The notes: generated by a model not told the origin, from the sequence alone. Shown: positions 35,694 through 44,822, counted from the stretch's first letter. The stretch is DNA of 59,606 bases from Flavobacteriales bacterium (GCA_947444925.1 CANFBW010000015.1:1-59606); one strand, 5' to 3'. Made by a program: numbers and translations.

Positions 35694-36776
35694 ATGCACA
35701 GTACTAAAAAACATATTTTTTCATTTGTATTTCTGATGACATTGGGCTTTGCATTGCTGGCTCAAATAGGAGGACAAGGCACTTATCAGTTTTTGAATTT
35801 ACCAACGTCGCCGAGGGCTGCAGCTACGGGGGGCTACTTTGTGCCAGTAAAAGACAACGATGAAAGTCAGGTCAATGCCAATCCTTCTTTGTTGTCAAAA
35901 CAAATGGACGGGCGTGTAGTGGTTAATTTCGTGAAGTACATCGGCGATGTCAATTATGGCTACACAGGCTATATTAAAGATTACGATAAACTGGGTACTT
36001 TCAGTTTAGGTATCAACTATTTTAATTACGGTACTTTTATACAAGCCGATGAAACGGCTGCTATATTGGGATCATTTAGCGCCAGTGAAACAGCTTTGAA
36101 TTTGGGTTGGGGATACAAATTAAGGGAGCGTATTTCGGTAGGAAGTAATTTGAAATTGGTGTATTCTCAGCTTTTTCAATACAGATCGGTTGGGGCAGCT
36201 ATGGATTTTGCTGGAACGTACTTTAATCCTGAAAAAGAATTTGGCGCTTCTTTGGTGGTGCGCAATGTAGGCACTCAATTTACAACTTATGCAGGAGTAT
36301 ATGAGCCTTTGCCCTTTGACTTGCAATTGGCTTTTTCAAAAAAACTCGCGCACGCCCCATTTCGTGTGGTTATAGTAGGACACAATCTAACGAACAAAAA
36401 TGTATGGTTTCAAAATAGGGGAGACGTGAGTCAAAAAGCATCTTTGTTCAATACCGATTCTGTGATTGCTGGACCAACGGGCAATTGGGGTGAAGAAATA
36501 GCGCGCCGAATTACTGTGGGTGTTGAGTTTGTGCCCGTGGAAAGCTTTACACTTCGCGCAGGATACAACTACCAACGCCAACAAGAGTTGAAGTTAGGTG
36601 GTGACAGTAAATTGGGTATGGTTGGTTTTTCATTGGGTATGCAGGTCAAAATAAAGATGTTGACTTTTCAATATGCTTACGCCAGTTACAGCGTTGCTGG
36701 TGGAGCGCACTTGTTTTCGGTGTCGGCAAAACTGGTGGAATTAAAAAGAAGCAAAAAAGCCGAAACAGAGAAATAG
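35694..36776 (+). CDS. porQ: Type IX secretion system protein PorQ
   Basis: A 360-residue outer-membrane beta-barrel with a signal peptide ('FVFLMTLGFALLAQIGG'). The opening after cleavage, 'GTYQFLNLPTSPRAAATGGY', is the PorQ hallmark. It is followed by 'QVNANPSLLS', 'VNFVKYIGDVNYGY', 'LGINYFNYGTF', 'YAG' strands and 'GYNYQRQQELKL'. In Porphyromonas, PorQ works with PorU, PorV and PorZ in the cell-surface attachment complex that cuts and anchors T9SS cargo. It lies 75 bp before cmk, a neighbour pairing often seen in this phylum. T9SS cargo genes in this window fit. Confidence 0.88.
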   Translation: MHSTKKHIFSFVFLMTLGFALLAQIGGQGTYQFLNLPTSPRAAATGGYFVPVKDNDESQVNANPSLLSKQMDGRVVVNFVKYIGDVNYGYTGYIKDYDKLGTFSLGINYFNYGTFIQADETAAILGSFSASETALNLGWGYKLRERISVGSNLKLVYSQLFQYRSVGAAMDFAGTYFNPEKEFGASLVVRNVGTQFTTYAGVYEPLPFDLQLAFSKKLAHAPFRVVIVGHNLTNKNVWFQNRGDVSQKASLFNTDSVIAGPTGNWGEEIARRITVGVEFVPVESFTLRAGYNYQRQQELKLGGDSKLGMVGFSLGMQVKIKMLTFQYAYASYSVAGGAHLFSVSAKLVELKRSKKAETEK

Positions 36777-36851
36777 GTCGGAGAGTCTTTCACTTGCTAT
36801 TTTTTTTCAACAAAAATCTTCCTCCTTTGTAGAAAATTGTAAATTGGTCGC

Positions 36852-37556
36852 ATGAACAAAATCACGGTGGCCATTGACGGCTATTCTTCTTGTGGTAAAA
36901 GTACTTTGGCGAAGGATATTGCGCACCGCTTGGATTATATTTACATTGACACTGGTGCGATGTATAGAGCGGTAACACTGTATTGTTTGAAAAATAATTT
37001 GATTACCGCCGACGGCAAAGAGGTATATAAAATTGAGGAATTCCTTGACGATATCAACATAAATTTTCAATGTGATCCCGTCAGTAAAAAGTGCGAAGTG
37101 TTTTTGAATGGCGAAAAAGTGGAGAATGAGATACGCAGCATGACGGTGGCAAACAATGTTAGTTTGGTGTCGAGTATCAAAGAGGTACGCGAAAAATTAG
37201 TGTCGATACAACGCGAATTGGGTAAGGCCAAAGGCGTGGTCATGGACGGAAGAGATATTGGTTCTGTTGTTTTTCCTGACGCTGAATTGAAATTGTTTGT
37301 TACAGCCGATGCGGAAGTACGCGCCAAACGTCGTTACAATGAATTGCGCGGCAAGGGCGATAAAGTGTCACTAGAAGAAATTAAGCACAATCTGGAGCAG
37401 AGAGATCATATTGATTCGAACCGTAAGGAGAGTCCACTCGTACAAGCTGAAGATGCTATTATTATTGATACTACTGATCTTACCAGAGCTATTCAAGCTG
37501 ATATGGCTTACGACTTAGTGATGGAAAGGGTGCAGCTAAAAGGGCGCAAAGCCTAA
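36852..37556 (+). CDS. cmk: (d)CMP kinase
   Basis: A 234-residue nucleoside monophosphate kinase. The P-loop is 'IDGYSSCGKSTLAKDIA' (residues 7-23). 'YIDTGAMYRAVTLY' follows near 32, then the CMP-specific insert with 'CDPVSKKCEVFLNG', 'MDGRDIGSVVFPDAELKLFV' features near 132, and 'RAKRRYNE' in the lid. It phosphorylates CMP and dCMP for nucleotide and lipid synthesis. It follows porQ and precedes the mannosyltransferase gene by 16 bp. Confidence 0.95.
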   Translation: MNKITVAIDGYSSCGKSTLAKDIAHRLDYIYIDTGAMYRAVTLYCLKNNLITADGKEVYKIEEFLDDININFQCDPVSKKCEVFLNGEKVENEIRSMTVANNVSLVSSIKEVREKLVSIQRELGKAKGVVMDGRDIGSVVFPDAELKLFVTADAEVRAKRRYNELRGKGDKVSLEEIKHNLEQRDHIDSNRKESPLVQAEDAIIIDTTDLTRAIQADMAYDLVMERVQLKGRKA

Positions 37557-37572
37557 TTTTTAGTAAACAAGG

Positions 37573-39024
37573 GTGACGAAAATTCAAAAGATATATTTAT
37601 TCAGTGCGCTCATTTTTATAGTGGCGGCGTATTTTTCAGTTGGGTTTTATCAATTTGATGAGCACACGCAGGTGATGGAGTTTGCGGGAATGAAGTTGGG
37701 TTTGACGGAGAAAGCCAACTTGTCGTGGGAATATGCAACGCACATGCGGGCGGGACTGCAACCCTTGATGGTGTGTTGTGCGCATGAAATGCTTGCGCCT
37801 GTGGGTTTTGACGATCCTTTTTCTGTAGCTTTTGCTTTGCGTCTTTTTTCGGCCGCACTTTCATTTTTGAGTATCCATTTGCTGATCAAAGCTTTTCTTC
37901 ATAAAATACAGGGAGAGCGATTGCAGATGAGTTTTGTATTGCTGTCTTTTTTGCTCTGGTTTTTAGTGTTTAATAGTGTGCGCTTTTCCGCAGAGAACCT
38001 TGGGGGACGAATTTTTGTAATCGCTTTTGCGCTGTTTTATATATGGAAGGACGATAGTGCTAAAAAGTATTTTGTGCTGGGTACTTTGCTTGGACTCTCT
38101 TTTCTTTTTCGATATCAAAATGCTTTTCTGATGCTCGGTTTTTTTGCGTGGTTGGGGCTGGTGCATAAAAGCAAAATCAGTCATCTTGCGCTGTTGGTAG
38201 CTGGAATTGTATTTTTGTTTGCTTGTGGATTGCTCGTTGATCGTTGGTTTTATGGAGAATGGGTGCTGAGTACTTGGCATTATTTTGAGCAAAATATATT
38301 AATGGACAAGATGTCGGGCTTTGGCATTGAGCCTTGGTATTACTACTTCACGCAAATAATTACTGTTGGCGTTCCTCCTTTTAGTTTGCTATATATTTTA
38401 CCACTGTTGTTGTTGGTGGTGCATCAGCGCAGAAATCCATTGGTGTGGATAGCGCTTCCTTTTTTGTTGCTGCACAGCGCTTTGGGGCACAAGGAGCTTC
38501 GTTTTCTTTTTCCTATGCTAGGTTTTGTTCCGCTAATCATAGTGCAAGCGGGAGAGGTGATCAATGAAAAGTGGCCGCAAATTTTTAAGTACAAAGCATA
38601 TCAGGTTGCAGTTGTTTTGTTTTGGATACACAATGGCTTGTTCTTGTGTTTTGTGTCGCTAAAAGCCGCTGATTCACAAGTGAATTTGTATCAGGTAGTA
38701 TACCATAATTACCAGCAGCCAACATTGTTCTACTACACTGAACACAATCCTTATTCAAGGGCGATGGATGTGCATTATTACAAGCGTAAAAAATTGCAAG
38801 TGCTGCAAATTAAATCGCTGCAAGAGTTGTCGGTACCGAGAGATAGTGTGGTTTTATTCGCTACCAACAACAACGATGAAGTGGCTTTGGTAGAAAAAAA
38901 CAATGTTTTGATTTATACTTCATTGCCCGAGTGGGTGAAGATGTTCAATGTTTTTCATTGGGTGGAACGCACACATTTCTGGAGGGTTTATGAAATCAAA
39001 AAACCACTTCCTGTGAATAAATAA
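37573..39024 (+). CDS. GT22-like membrane mannosyltransferase
   Basis: A 483-residue polytopic protein from GTG 37573, with about ten transmembrane segments and a C-terminal soluble tail. It has the GT-C features of the Alg9/PIG-B (GT22) family: 'EFAGMKLGLTEKANLSWEYA' in the first loop, with acidic residues before it ('QFDEHTQVMEF'), and the signature 'HSALGHKELRFLFPMLGF' near residue 300 (HKE.RF). These enzymes use polyprenyl-linked mannose in eukaryotes; bacterial members are less studied and the acceptor is unknown. It lies 16 bp after cmk and 8 bp before the convergent PorP/SprF gene. Confidence 0.78.
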   Translation: MTKIQKIYLFSALIFIVAAYFSVGFYQFDEHTQVMEFAGMKLGLTEKANLSWEYATHMRAGLQPLMVCCAHEMLAPVGFDDPFSVAFALRLFSAALSFLSIHLLIKAFLHKIQGERLQMSFVLLSFLLWFLVFNSVRFSAENLGGRIFVIAFALFYIWKDDSAKKYFVLGTLLGLSFLFRYQNAFLMLGFFAWLGLVHKSKISHLALLVAGIVFLFACGLLVDRWFYGEWVLSTWHYFEQNILMDKMSGFGIEPWYYYFTQIITVGVPPFSLLYILPLLLLVVHQRRNPLVWIALPFLLLHSALGHKELRFLFPMLGFVPLIIVQAGEVINEKWPQIFKYKAYQVAVVLFWIHNGLFLCFVSLKAADSQVNLYQVVYHNYQQPTLFYYTEHNPYSRAMDVHYYKRKKLQVLQIKSLQELSVPRDSVVLFATNNNDEVALVEKNNVLIYTSLPEWVKMFNVFHWVERTHFWRVYEIKKPLPVNK

Positions 39025-39032
39025 ATACCCGA

Positions 39033-39962
39033 CTAAAAAGCGACGAAGCCTTTGTCATTGTAATCTTTTTTGGCTCCAAAACGAAAGTAAAAGGCCAATT
39101 CATGCGCTCCGCCAGTGGCGTTTGTCAGTTTTGAAATGGTGAATTCGTAAAGATAATTCAGTCCGAAGCGTGGAAAGGAAATTCCTGCACCACTCAAAAC
39201 AGCATTTGCGTTGGAATAGCCCACACAGAACTTGAACCATTTGTGTTGGGTGGTAACGTAGCTCATAAGAGAATTGAAGTCGGCTTGATGATTGACAATA
39301 ATGGTGTGCGAAAGCGTCCAGTCCAAGGTTTTGCTTAAAGTGTAATCGTTGGTGTTGTGGATGGTAATGCGATTGGGGAGAGGAGAATTTCCGTCGAAAA
39401 AACTTTCGTTGGGTTGAAGAATATTACTGAAGGCGATCCCTGTATTTCCAAAGGGATACTTTACAACAAGACCACTGGACAAATTGAAGTTACTGACGGA
39501 TGTGTTCATGTTTGGAGAACTATTAGAAACAAAGCCGTATTTGGGATCAATGCTGTTTCCGAAACTCAAACTGTTTGGATCTATAGATTTTTGGCGGTAC
39601 GCTGCATTGACTCCTATGGATAAGCTTACTTTTTCTGAAAGGTTAAATGATTTTGAAAAGAGTAAGCCTGCGGTGGCTGTGTTTATGGTATTGTGTCCCT
39701 CTGCGTGGCTCACAAGGTAGACGCCAATTCCTGAGTTGATCGAATTTATCTTTTTTTGAACACCGACCATTGAAGTGACGAAATTGCCGGCGATCAAAGG
39801 CCACTGATTGCGGTAATTGATATTTACTTTGTATCCTTTGTCTTGTCCGGTCAATGCCGGATTCATGTATATGGACGAAGAATAGCCCATAGAAAAGAAG
39901 GGGTCTTGAGCTTTCGCTGCGACAACAGATATTAGGAAAATAAAAAGGAGTGTTTTTTTCAT
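39033..39962 (-). CDS. PorP/SprF family T9SS outer-membrane protein
   Basis: A 309-residue outer membrane barrel from ATG 39962 (MKKTLLFIFLISVVAAKAQ signal). The signature just after the signal, 'DPFFSMGYSSSIYMNPALTG' with 'NYRNQWP' at about residue 55, is the PorP/SprF hallmark. SprF helps deliver the gliding adhesin SprB, and PorP is a T9SS accessory protein; the family tends to multiply, each member next to a particular type B cargo protein. No such cargo gene is adjacent here, although two large candidates lie elsewhere in the window. Confidence 0.9.
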   Translation of the reverse strand: MKKTLLFIFLISVVAAKAQDPFFSMGYSSSIYMNPALTGQDKGYKVNINYRNQWPLIAGNFVTSMVGVQKKINSINSGIGVYLVSHAEGHNTINTATAGLLFSKSFNLSEKVSLSIGVNAAYRQKSIDPNSLSFGNSIDPKYGFVSNSSPNMNTSVSNFNLSSGLVVKYPFGNTGIAFSNILQPNESFFDGNSPLPNRITIHNTNDYTLSKTLDWTLSHTIIVNHQADFNSLMSYVTTQHKWFKFCVGYSNANAVLSGAGISFPRFGLNYLYEFTISKLTNATGGAHELAFYFRFGAKKDYNDKGFVAF

Positions 39963-40072
39963 GCTGTTTTTAGTAGTGGAATTCAGCAAAGGTGCACTTT
40001 TATTCTAAATATTTTGACGCACTAAAAAACACTAAGTCACCACGCAAGCGACTAAATTTTTGGCTCTCAGCT

Positions 40073-40119
40073 TTTGATTTTCAACTTTTTGTCTTATCTT
40101 TACCCTCCCGAAAATCGGG
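40073..40119 (+). promoter_or_regulatory. rpsA promoter and 5'-terminal hairpin
   Basis: TTTG (40073-40076) and TATCTTTA (40095-40102) are 18 bp apart, the latter one base off TAnnTTTG. Transcription is predicted to start near 40107. A hairpin CCCGA/TCGGG (40107-40119, AAA loop) would then sit at the very 5' end of the message, before a leader of about 105 nt. This promoter lies after the longest possible upstream start of the frame and so rules it out. Confidence 0.5.
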
Positions 40120-40214
40120 GTGGTTGTGAAAAGGTAATGGCAAATTACACAGCCGAAAACAATTTAAACGTCTATCCAGCGGCTATTACACGACGGATAT
40201 ACAAGTACAATACA

Positions 40215-42080
40215 ATGGCTAAAAAAGCTGATCAAGAGGTTGAAGTGCTCGAATCACGTGCAGCTCAATCAATCCCAAACGTTTCTCCATCACTTGAAGG
40301 TTTCGACTGGAAAGGATTAGGTAAAGGTGAAGACATTTACACTAAGGAGGACAGAACTAAAATGGAAACTGAGTATTCTGACACTGTTAATTCAGTTTCT
40401 GAAAACACTGTGGTTTTAGGTGAAGTAGTATTGAAAACAAAAAGAGAAGTGGTGATCAACATCGGCTACAAGTCGGAAGGTATCATTTCTATTTCTGAGT
40501 TTCGTTACAATCCTGAGCTTAAAGCAGGTGATCAAGTTGACGTTTATGTAGAAAGCAAAGAAAACAAAGTAGGTCAATTGTCTCTTTCTCACCACAAAGC
40601 TCGCGCTTTGACGGCTTGGAACAGAGTGAACTCTGCGTTGGAAAACGACGAAATCATCAAAGGTTATGTGAAATGCAGAACTAAAGGTGGTTTGATTGTA
40701 GATGTATTCGGTATCGAAGCATTCTTGCCAGGTTCTCAAATTGATGTTAAACCTATTCGTGATTACGATGTGTATGTAGCTAAAACGATGGAATTCAAAG
40801 TTGTAAAAATCAACCACGAATTTAAAAACGTTGTAGTTTCTCACAAAGCTTTGATCGAAGCGGAATTGGAACAACAGAAAAAAGAAATCATCAGCAAACT
40901 TGAAAAAGGTCAAGTATTGGAAGGTACTGTTAAGAATATTACTTCTTACGGTGTATTCATTGACTTAGGTGGTGTTGATGGTTTGATTCATATTACTGAC
41001 TTGTCTTGGGGTCGTATCAACCACCCAGAAGAAATTGTTAAGTTGGATCAAAAATTAAACGTAGTAATTCTTGATTTCGACAACGATAAGAAAAGAATTG
41101 CTTTGGGCTTGAAACAATTGCAATCTCATCCTTGGGATCAATTGAGCACTGAATTAAAAGTAGGTGACAAAGTAAATGGAAAAGTGGTTGTTTTAGCTGA
41201 TTACGGTGCTTTCGTTGAGATTGCTGCTGGTGTTGAAGGCTTGATTCACGTTTCTGAAATGTCTTGGTCACAACATTTGCGTTCTGCTCAAGATTTCTTG
41301 AAAGTAGGTGATACTGTTGAAGCTGAAGTTTTGACATTGAACAGAGAAGAAAGAAAAATGTCGTTGGGTATCAAACAATTGAACGAAGATCCTTGGCAAA
41401 AAGTAGAGACTAAGTTCCCACTTGGTTCTAAACATTCTGCAACAATCAGAAACTTTACCAACTTCGGTATATTTGTTGAAATGCAAGAAGGAATTGATGG
41501 TTTGATTCATATCTCTGACTTGTCATGGTCTAAAAAAATCAAACATCCTTCAGAGTTCGCTAAATTGGGCGACAAAATTGATGTTGTTGTTTTAGAAATC
41601 GACAAAGAAAATAGAAAATTGAGCTTGGGTCACAAACAGTTGGAAGAGAATCCATGGGATGTATTTGAAACATTGTTTACAATGGATTCAGTGCACTCAG
41701 GAACGATCATCGACTTGCAAGACAAAGGTGCTATTGTTTCAATGACATACGGTGTTGAAGCATTTGCTCCTAAAGCGCACTTGGTGAAAGAAGATGGTTC
41801 TACGGCGAAAGCTGAAGAGACTTTGGATTTCAAAGTAATTGAATTCAGTAAAGAAGCTAAAAAAATCGTTGTGTCACATACACGTGTGTACAAAGAGGAA
41901 AGCGCTGAGGAGAAAAAAGACAGAAAGTCTGACGCTCCTGCTGCCAAAGCTGCTGCTAAGCCTAAAAAGGCCGCAACTAAAGAAACATCTACTTCAAACC
42001 AAGAGAAATCGACATTGGGTGACCTTGATGTACTCTCTAACTTGAGAGATGCTATGGACAAAGCAGAGAAAAACAAATAG
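40215..42080 (+). CDS. rpsA: 30S ribosomal protein S1
   Basis: A 621-residue protein from ATG 40215 (MAKKADQEVE). An ATG at 40138 and the frame back to 40074 would place the start in the promoter or add a non-conserved leader. It contains six S1 (OB-fold) repeats: clear ones have 'GTVKNITSYGVFIDLGGVDG', 'GKVVVLADYGAFVEIAAGVEG' and 'ATIRNFTNFGIFVEMQEGIDG', each followed by 'LIHI..LSW'. The two N-terminal repeats are more divergent, as usual for ribosome-binding ones. The C-terminus is Lys/Ala-rich and probably disordered. It binds mRNA and brings it to the 30S subunit. In Bacteroidota, which often lack strong Shine-Dalgarno sequences, S1 is thought to matter more. Confidence 0.96.
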   Translation: MAKKADQEVEVLESRAAQSIPNVSPSLEGFDWKGLGKGEDIYTKEDRTKMETEYSDTVNSVSENTVVLGEVVLKTKREVVINIGYKSEGIISISEFRYNPELKAGDQVDVYVESKENKVGQLSLSHHKARALTAWNRVNSALENDEIIKGYVKCRTKGGLIVDVFGIEAFLPGSQIDVKPIRDYDVYVAKTMEFKVVKINHEFKNVVVSHKALIEAELEQQKKEIISKLEKGQVLEGTVKNITSYGVFIDLGGVDGLIHITDLSWGRINHPEEIVKLDQKLNVVILDFDNDKKRIALGLKQLQSHPWDQLSTELKVGDKVNGKVVVLADYGAFVEIAAGVEGLIHVSEMSWSQHLRSAQDFLKVGDTVEAEVLTLNREERKMSLGIKQLNEDPWQKVETKFPLGSKHSATIRNFTNFGIFVEMQEGIDGLIHISDLSWSKKIKHPSEFAKLGDKIDVVVLEIDKENRKLSLGHKQLEENPWDVFETLFTMDSVHSGTIIDLQDKGAIVSMTYGVEAFAPKAHLVKEDGSTAKAEETLDFKVIEFSKEAKKIVVSHTRVYKEESAEEKKDRKSDAPAAKAAAKPKKAATKETSTSNQEKSTLGDLDVLSNLRDAMDKAEKNK

Positions 42081-42096
42081 TTCAAAATTTGAAATG

Positions 42097-42127
42097 AAGC
42101 CCCCGAAATTTCGGGGGCTTTTTTTTT
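42097..42127 (+). terminator. Strong intrinsic terminator of rpsA
   Basis: A 24-base self-complementary stretch, AAGCCCCCGAAA followed by TTTCGGGGGCTT (42097-42120), runs into T residues through 42127. It is 16 bp after the rpsA stop and 29 bp before pyrR. Confidence 0.95.
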
Positions 42128-42155
42128 GTGTCAACTTATTTATAATTTAGGCTTC

Positions 42156-42704
42156 ATGCAGCCAAAAGTGATCATCAATAGCAAAGCCTTTAAGCTCATC
42201 TTAAAGCGGCTGTGTTACGAGCTTATAGAGCAACACGGAGATTTTTCTGACACGGTTTTATTGGGTGTTCAGCCTCGTGGTTCTGAACTCGGAGAGCGAA
42301 TTCAACAGGAATTAAAGGCTATTACAGGCAAAAAAGTGCCTTTCGGTAAATTAGATATCACTTTTTTTCGAGATGATTTTCGACGCACAGAAAAACTGCT
42401 GCTTGCAAATTCTACAGAAATTGATTTTGTTATCGAAAACAAGAAAGTTGTTTTGGTAGACGATGTATTGTACACTGGAAGAACCATTCGTGCAGCAATG
42501 GATGCAATGCTGGTATATGGCCGTCCTGCTGCGGTGGAGCTGCTTGTATTTGTAGACCGTCGTTTCAGTAGACATCTTCCTGTACAGGCGACATATGTAG
42601 GTAAGCGTGTAGATTCTATAGACTCACAGCGCGTATCGGTAGAGTGGGATAAAATTGAAGGAGAAGATAAAGTATTGATGTTTTCAACAGATAAAGAAAA
42701 GTGA
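42156..42704 (+). CDS. pyrR: PyrR bifunctional regulator / uracil phosphoribosyltransferase family protein
   Basis: A 182-residue phosphoribosyltransferase-fold protein from ATG 42156; the earlier TTG lies in the rpsA terminator T run. PRPP-loop motif 'VVLVDDVLYTGRTIRAAMDA' at about 95-114, 'LLGVQPRGSELGERI' near 35, and 'RRFSRHLPVQATYVG' near 145. In Firmicutes PyrR binds pyr mRNA and represses it when UMP is high. Here it directly precedes pyrB (1-bp overlap), which supports a pyrimidine role. No PyrR RNA anti-terminator structure was seen. Confidence 0.9.
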   Translation: MQPKVIINSKAFKLILKRLCYELIEQHGDFSDTVLLGVQPRGSELGERIQQELKAITGKKVPFGKLDITFFRDDFRRTEKLLLANSTEIDFVIENKKVVLVDDVLYTGRTIRAAMDAMLVYGRPAAVELLVFVDRRFSRHLPVQATYVGKRVDSIDSQRVSVEWDKIEGEDKVLMFSTDKEK

Positions 42705-43633
42705 TGGATCAAATCAGCGTACAGCATCTTCTGGGGATAAAAGATTTAAATAAAAAGGACATTGAGCTGATTTTTAGTGCAGCCGACAATTTTAAAGACG
42801 TCATCAATCGTCCAATCAAAAAAGTTCCTTCCCTTAGAGACATTACGGTAGCGAATTTGTTTTTTGAAAATTCAACGCGCACTAAGTTGTCGTTTGAACT
42901 CGCGCAAAAGCGCTTGTCTGCCGACATTATCAATTTTGCCTCGGGCTCGTCGTCGGTTAAAAAAGGGGAAACGTTAATTGATACCGTGAACAATATTTTG
43001 GCGATGAAAGTGGATATGGTGGTGATGCGTCATCCCAATGCTGGTGCGGCCAAATTTTTGTCGGAAAATGTAAATGCGGTGATTGTGAATGCGGGAGATG
43101 GCGCGCACGAGCATCCAACGCAAGCTTTGTTAGATGCTTTTTCAATTAGAGAGAAGCTGGGTGAGGTCAAAGGAAAAAAAGTAGTAATTATCGGTGATAT
43201 TTTGCACAGTAGGGTCGCCTTGTCGAATATCTTTTGTTTGAAGAAATTAGGCGCTGAAGTGATGGTTTGCGGTCCCACCACGTTGATTCCAAAATACATT
43301 GGTGAATTGGGTGTTAAGGTGGAGCACGATCTTCAAAAGGCGCTTCAGTGGTGTGATGTAGCGAACGTGTTGCGTATACAGTTTGAACGTCAGGACACTA
43401 AATTTTTTCCATCGGTGCGAGAATATGTGATGATGTATGGTTTAACTCGTGAGCGTCTTGATGGACTTAAGAAAAACATTGTGATTATGCATCCTGGGCC
43501 GATCAATAGAGGGGTCGAGCTTTCGTCGGAAATAGCTGATTCAGAGCATTCTATTATATTGGATCAAGTAGAGAATGGTGTTGCGGTGCGCATGGCAGTA
43601 ATGTATTTACTGGCCAGTAAAATCAAAAGATAG
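42704..43633 (+). CDS. pyrB: Aspartate carbamoyltransferase catalytic subunit
   Basis: A 309-residue catalytic subunit from ATG 42704, with the pyrR stop TGA overlapping it by 1 bp. The carbamoyl-phosphate site 'FFENSTRTKLSFELAQ' is near residue 50. 'HPTQALLDAFSI' follows near 135, 'IGDILHSRVALSN' near 163, and the aspartate-side 'MHPGPINRGVEL' near 263. It transfers a carbamoyl group to aspartate, the committed pyrimidine step. No pyrI regulatory subunit is adjacent. Confidence 0.95.
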   Translation: MDQISVQHLLGIKDLNKKDIELIFSAADNFKDVINRPIKKVPSLRDITVANLFFENSTRTKLSFELAQKRLSADIINFASGSSSVKKGETLIDTVNNILAMKVDMVVMRHPNAGAAKFLSENVNAVIVNAGDGAHEHPTQALLDAFSIREKLGEVKGKKVVIIGDILHSRVALSNIFCLKKLGAEVMVCGPTTLIPKYIGELGVKVEHDLQKALQWCDVANVLRIQFERQDTKFFPSVREYVMMYGLTRERLDGLKKNIVIMHPGPINRGVELSSEIADSEHSIILDQVENGVAVRMAVMYLLASKIKR

Positions 43634-43652
43634 AAACGTTTTTAAATTTCGA

Positions 43653-43683
43653 TTTTAAAAACAAGATTAATCTCGTATATTTG
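43653..43683 (+). promoter_or_regulatory. Candidate promoter of the STAS gene
   Basis: TATATTTG (43676-43683) matches the -7 element exactly. TTTT at 43653-43656 is a one-mismatch -33 element 19 bp upstream. A Shine-Dalgarno-like AAAGGA lies shortly before the ATG at 43707. Confidence 0.45.
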
Positions 43684-43706
43684 TTAAGCACATAATCAAA
43701 GGAACT

Positions 43707-44069
43707 ATGAATTTTACGGTTGACAAACAAGAAAAATATACTGCAATTAAGTTGCATGTTGAGAAGTTGGATACTACTATCGCTCCTTCATTAAAGTCGG
43801 AGTTGGTCATGATGAATGCCAATGGTACAAGGAATATCATCATCAATTTGGCAGAAACTAGATACTGTGACTCATCAGGTTTAAGCGCAATATTGGTTGC
43901 CAATCGTTTGTGCAAAAATGTAGGAGGTACCTTTGTGCTGACTGGTTTACAAGACTCAGTAAAAAAATTGGTGTCTATTTCACAGTTGGATACTATATTA
44001 AATATCACACCAAGTTTTCTAGAAGCTGTGGATTTCTTGTTTATGGATGAAGTTGAAAAGGGTTTATAG
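43707..44069 (+). CDS. STAS-domain protein (anti-sigma factor antagonist-like)
   Basis: A 120-residue single STAS domain. 'AIKLHVEKLDTTIAPSLKSEL' opens the fold, and the phosphorylatable-Ser region is 'YCDSSGLSAILVANRL' near residue 52-67 (the Ser corresponds to the one phosphorylated in SpoIIAA/RsbV). 'VKKLVSISQLDTILNI' closes it. In Bacillus, such proteins switch partner anti-sigma kinases. No RsbW-type kinase or PP2C phosphatase is adjacent, so the partner must be elsewhere. It has its own promoter, and a small T9SS protein follows 30 bp later. Confidence 0.88.
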   Translation: MNFTVDKQEKYTAIKLHVEKLDTTIAPSLKSELVMMNANGTRNIIINLAETRYCDSSGLSAILVANRLCKNVGGTFVLTGLQDSVKKLVSISQLDTILNITPSFLEAVDFLFMDEVEKGL

Positions 44070-44099
44070 TTTACTACAACACGCTTTAAAATCTATTGT

Positions 44100-44822
44100 A
44101 TGATGAAAAAATTACCTTTCCTAATTGCCTTTGTAATTTTAGTGAAATTGTCGGTAGCGCAATGTACGCCGGATCAGAATATGGGATATGGTTTTAGTCC
44201 GATGTCACTGACTGATGGAATGGTAGGTGTTTCGTATTCACAAGTGATTCTTTTTAAGATTCCAGTTGATACCACCGTAGGAGGATACAGCGGAACGATT
44301 TCGTCTGGTTCATTTAATAGTATTTTAGATTTACCTGCAGGGTTGAGTTATACGTGTAATAAATCACCAGGTGCATGCACTTATACTGGTGGAGAAGCGG
44401 GTTGTATCACTGTGTCTGGAGTTCCAACGCAGGTGTATGATAAGTCCATGACCTTGAAATTAACAGTTAGTGGTATTTTACATGGGCCAGGTCAGCTTGA
44501 AACACCTCTTTCTAATATGCCTTTGGAACCCACTGTTGCATTCAAGGTTGTTGCCAGCAATGGCTTAAGCGTTGTGAAAGCTCCTTTTTTTGCAGTAAGT
44601 CAAAGAGAAGATAATTTGGTGGTATTAAATGCTGCTAGCGGAAAGTTGTCGGTTGAAATTTATGATATGTTGGGTCGCGAAGTAAAAAGTGCTGTTTTTC
44701 AATCTTTCAAGGGAGAGTCCTCTTCTATGAATATTTCTACTTTGGAAAAAGGAATCTATTTCGTGAATTTGCAGTTGAACGGAAAACAAGAAACCATCAA
44801 GATCTCTAAAGGGTTTTACTAG
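44100..44822 (+). CDS. Small secreted protein with T9SS type A sorting domain
   Basis: A 240-residue protein with signal peptide (MMKKLPFLIAFVILVKLSVA, then QC). The middle is a small beta domain with three or four cysteines in 'SYTCNKSPGACTYTGGEAGC', so disulfides are likely. The last 75 residues form a T9SS type A domain: 'FFAVSQREDNLVVLNAASG', 'VEIYDMLGREV' and 'STLEKGIYFVNLQLNGKQ', ending 'IKISKGFY'. Exported by T9SS and anchored or released at the surface; the cargo function is unknown. The following rnz start TTG directly abuts its TAG. Confidence 0.85.
   Translation: MMKKLPFLIAFVILVKLSVAQCTPDQNMGYGFSPMSLTDGMVGVSYSQVILFKIPVDTTVGGYSGTISSGSFNSILDLPAGLSYTCNKSPGACTYTGGEAGCITVSGVPTQVYDKSMTLKLTVSGILHGPGQLETPLSNMPLEPTVAFKVVASNGLSVVKAPFFAVSQREDNLVVLNAASGKLSVEIYDMLGREVKSAVFQSFKGESSSMNISTLEKGIYFVNLQLNGKQETIKISKGFY

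Noticed and set aside
40074-40214. Upstream extension of rpsA
   Set aside because: It overlaps the predicted promoter and lacks similarity to known S1 N-termini; ATG 40215 gives the usual start.
42125-42150. pyrR promoter candidate after the rpsA terminator
   Set aside because: TTTG and TAATTTAG are only 14 bp apart and the first overlaps the terminator T run, so the fit is poor.
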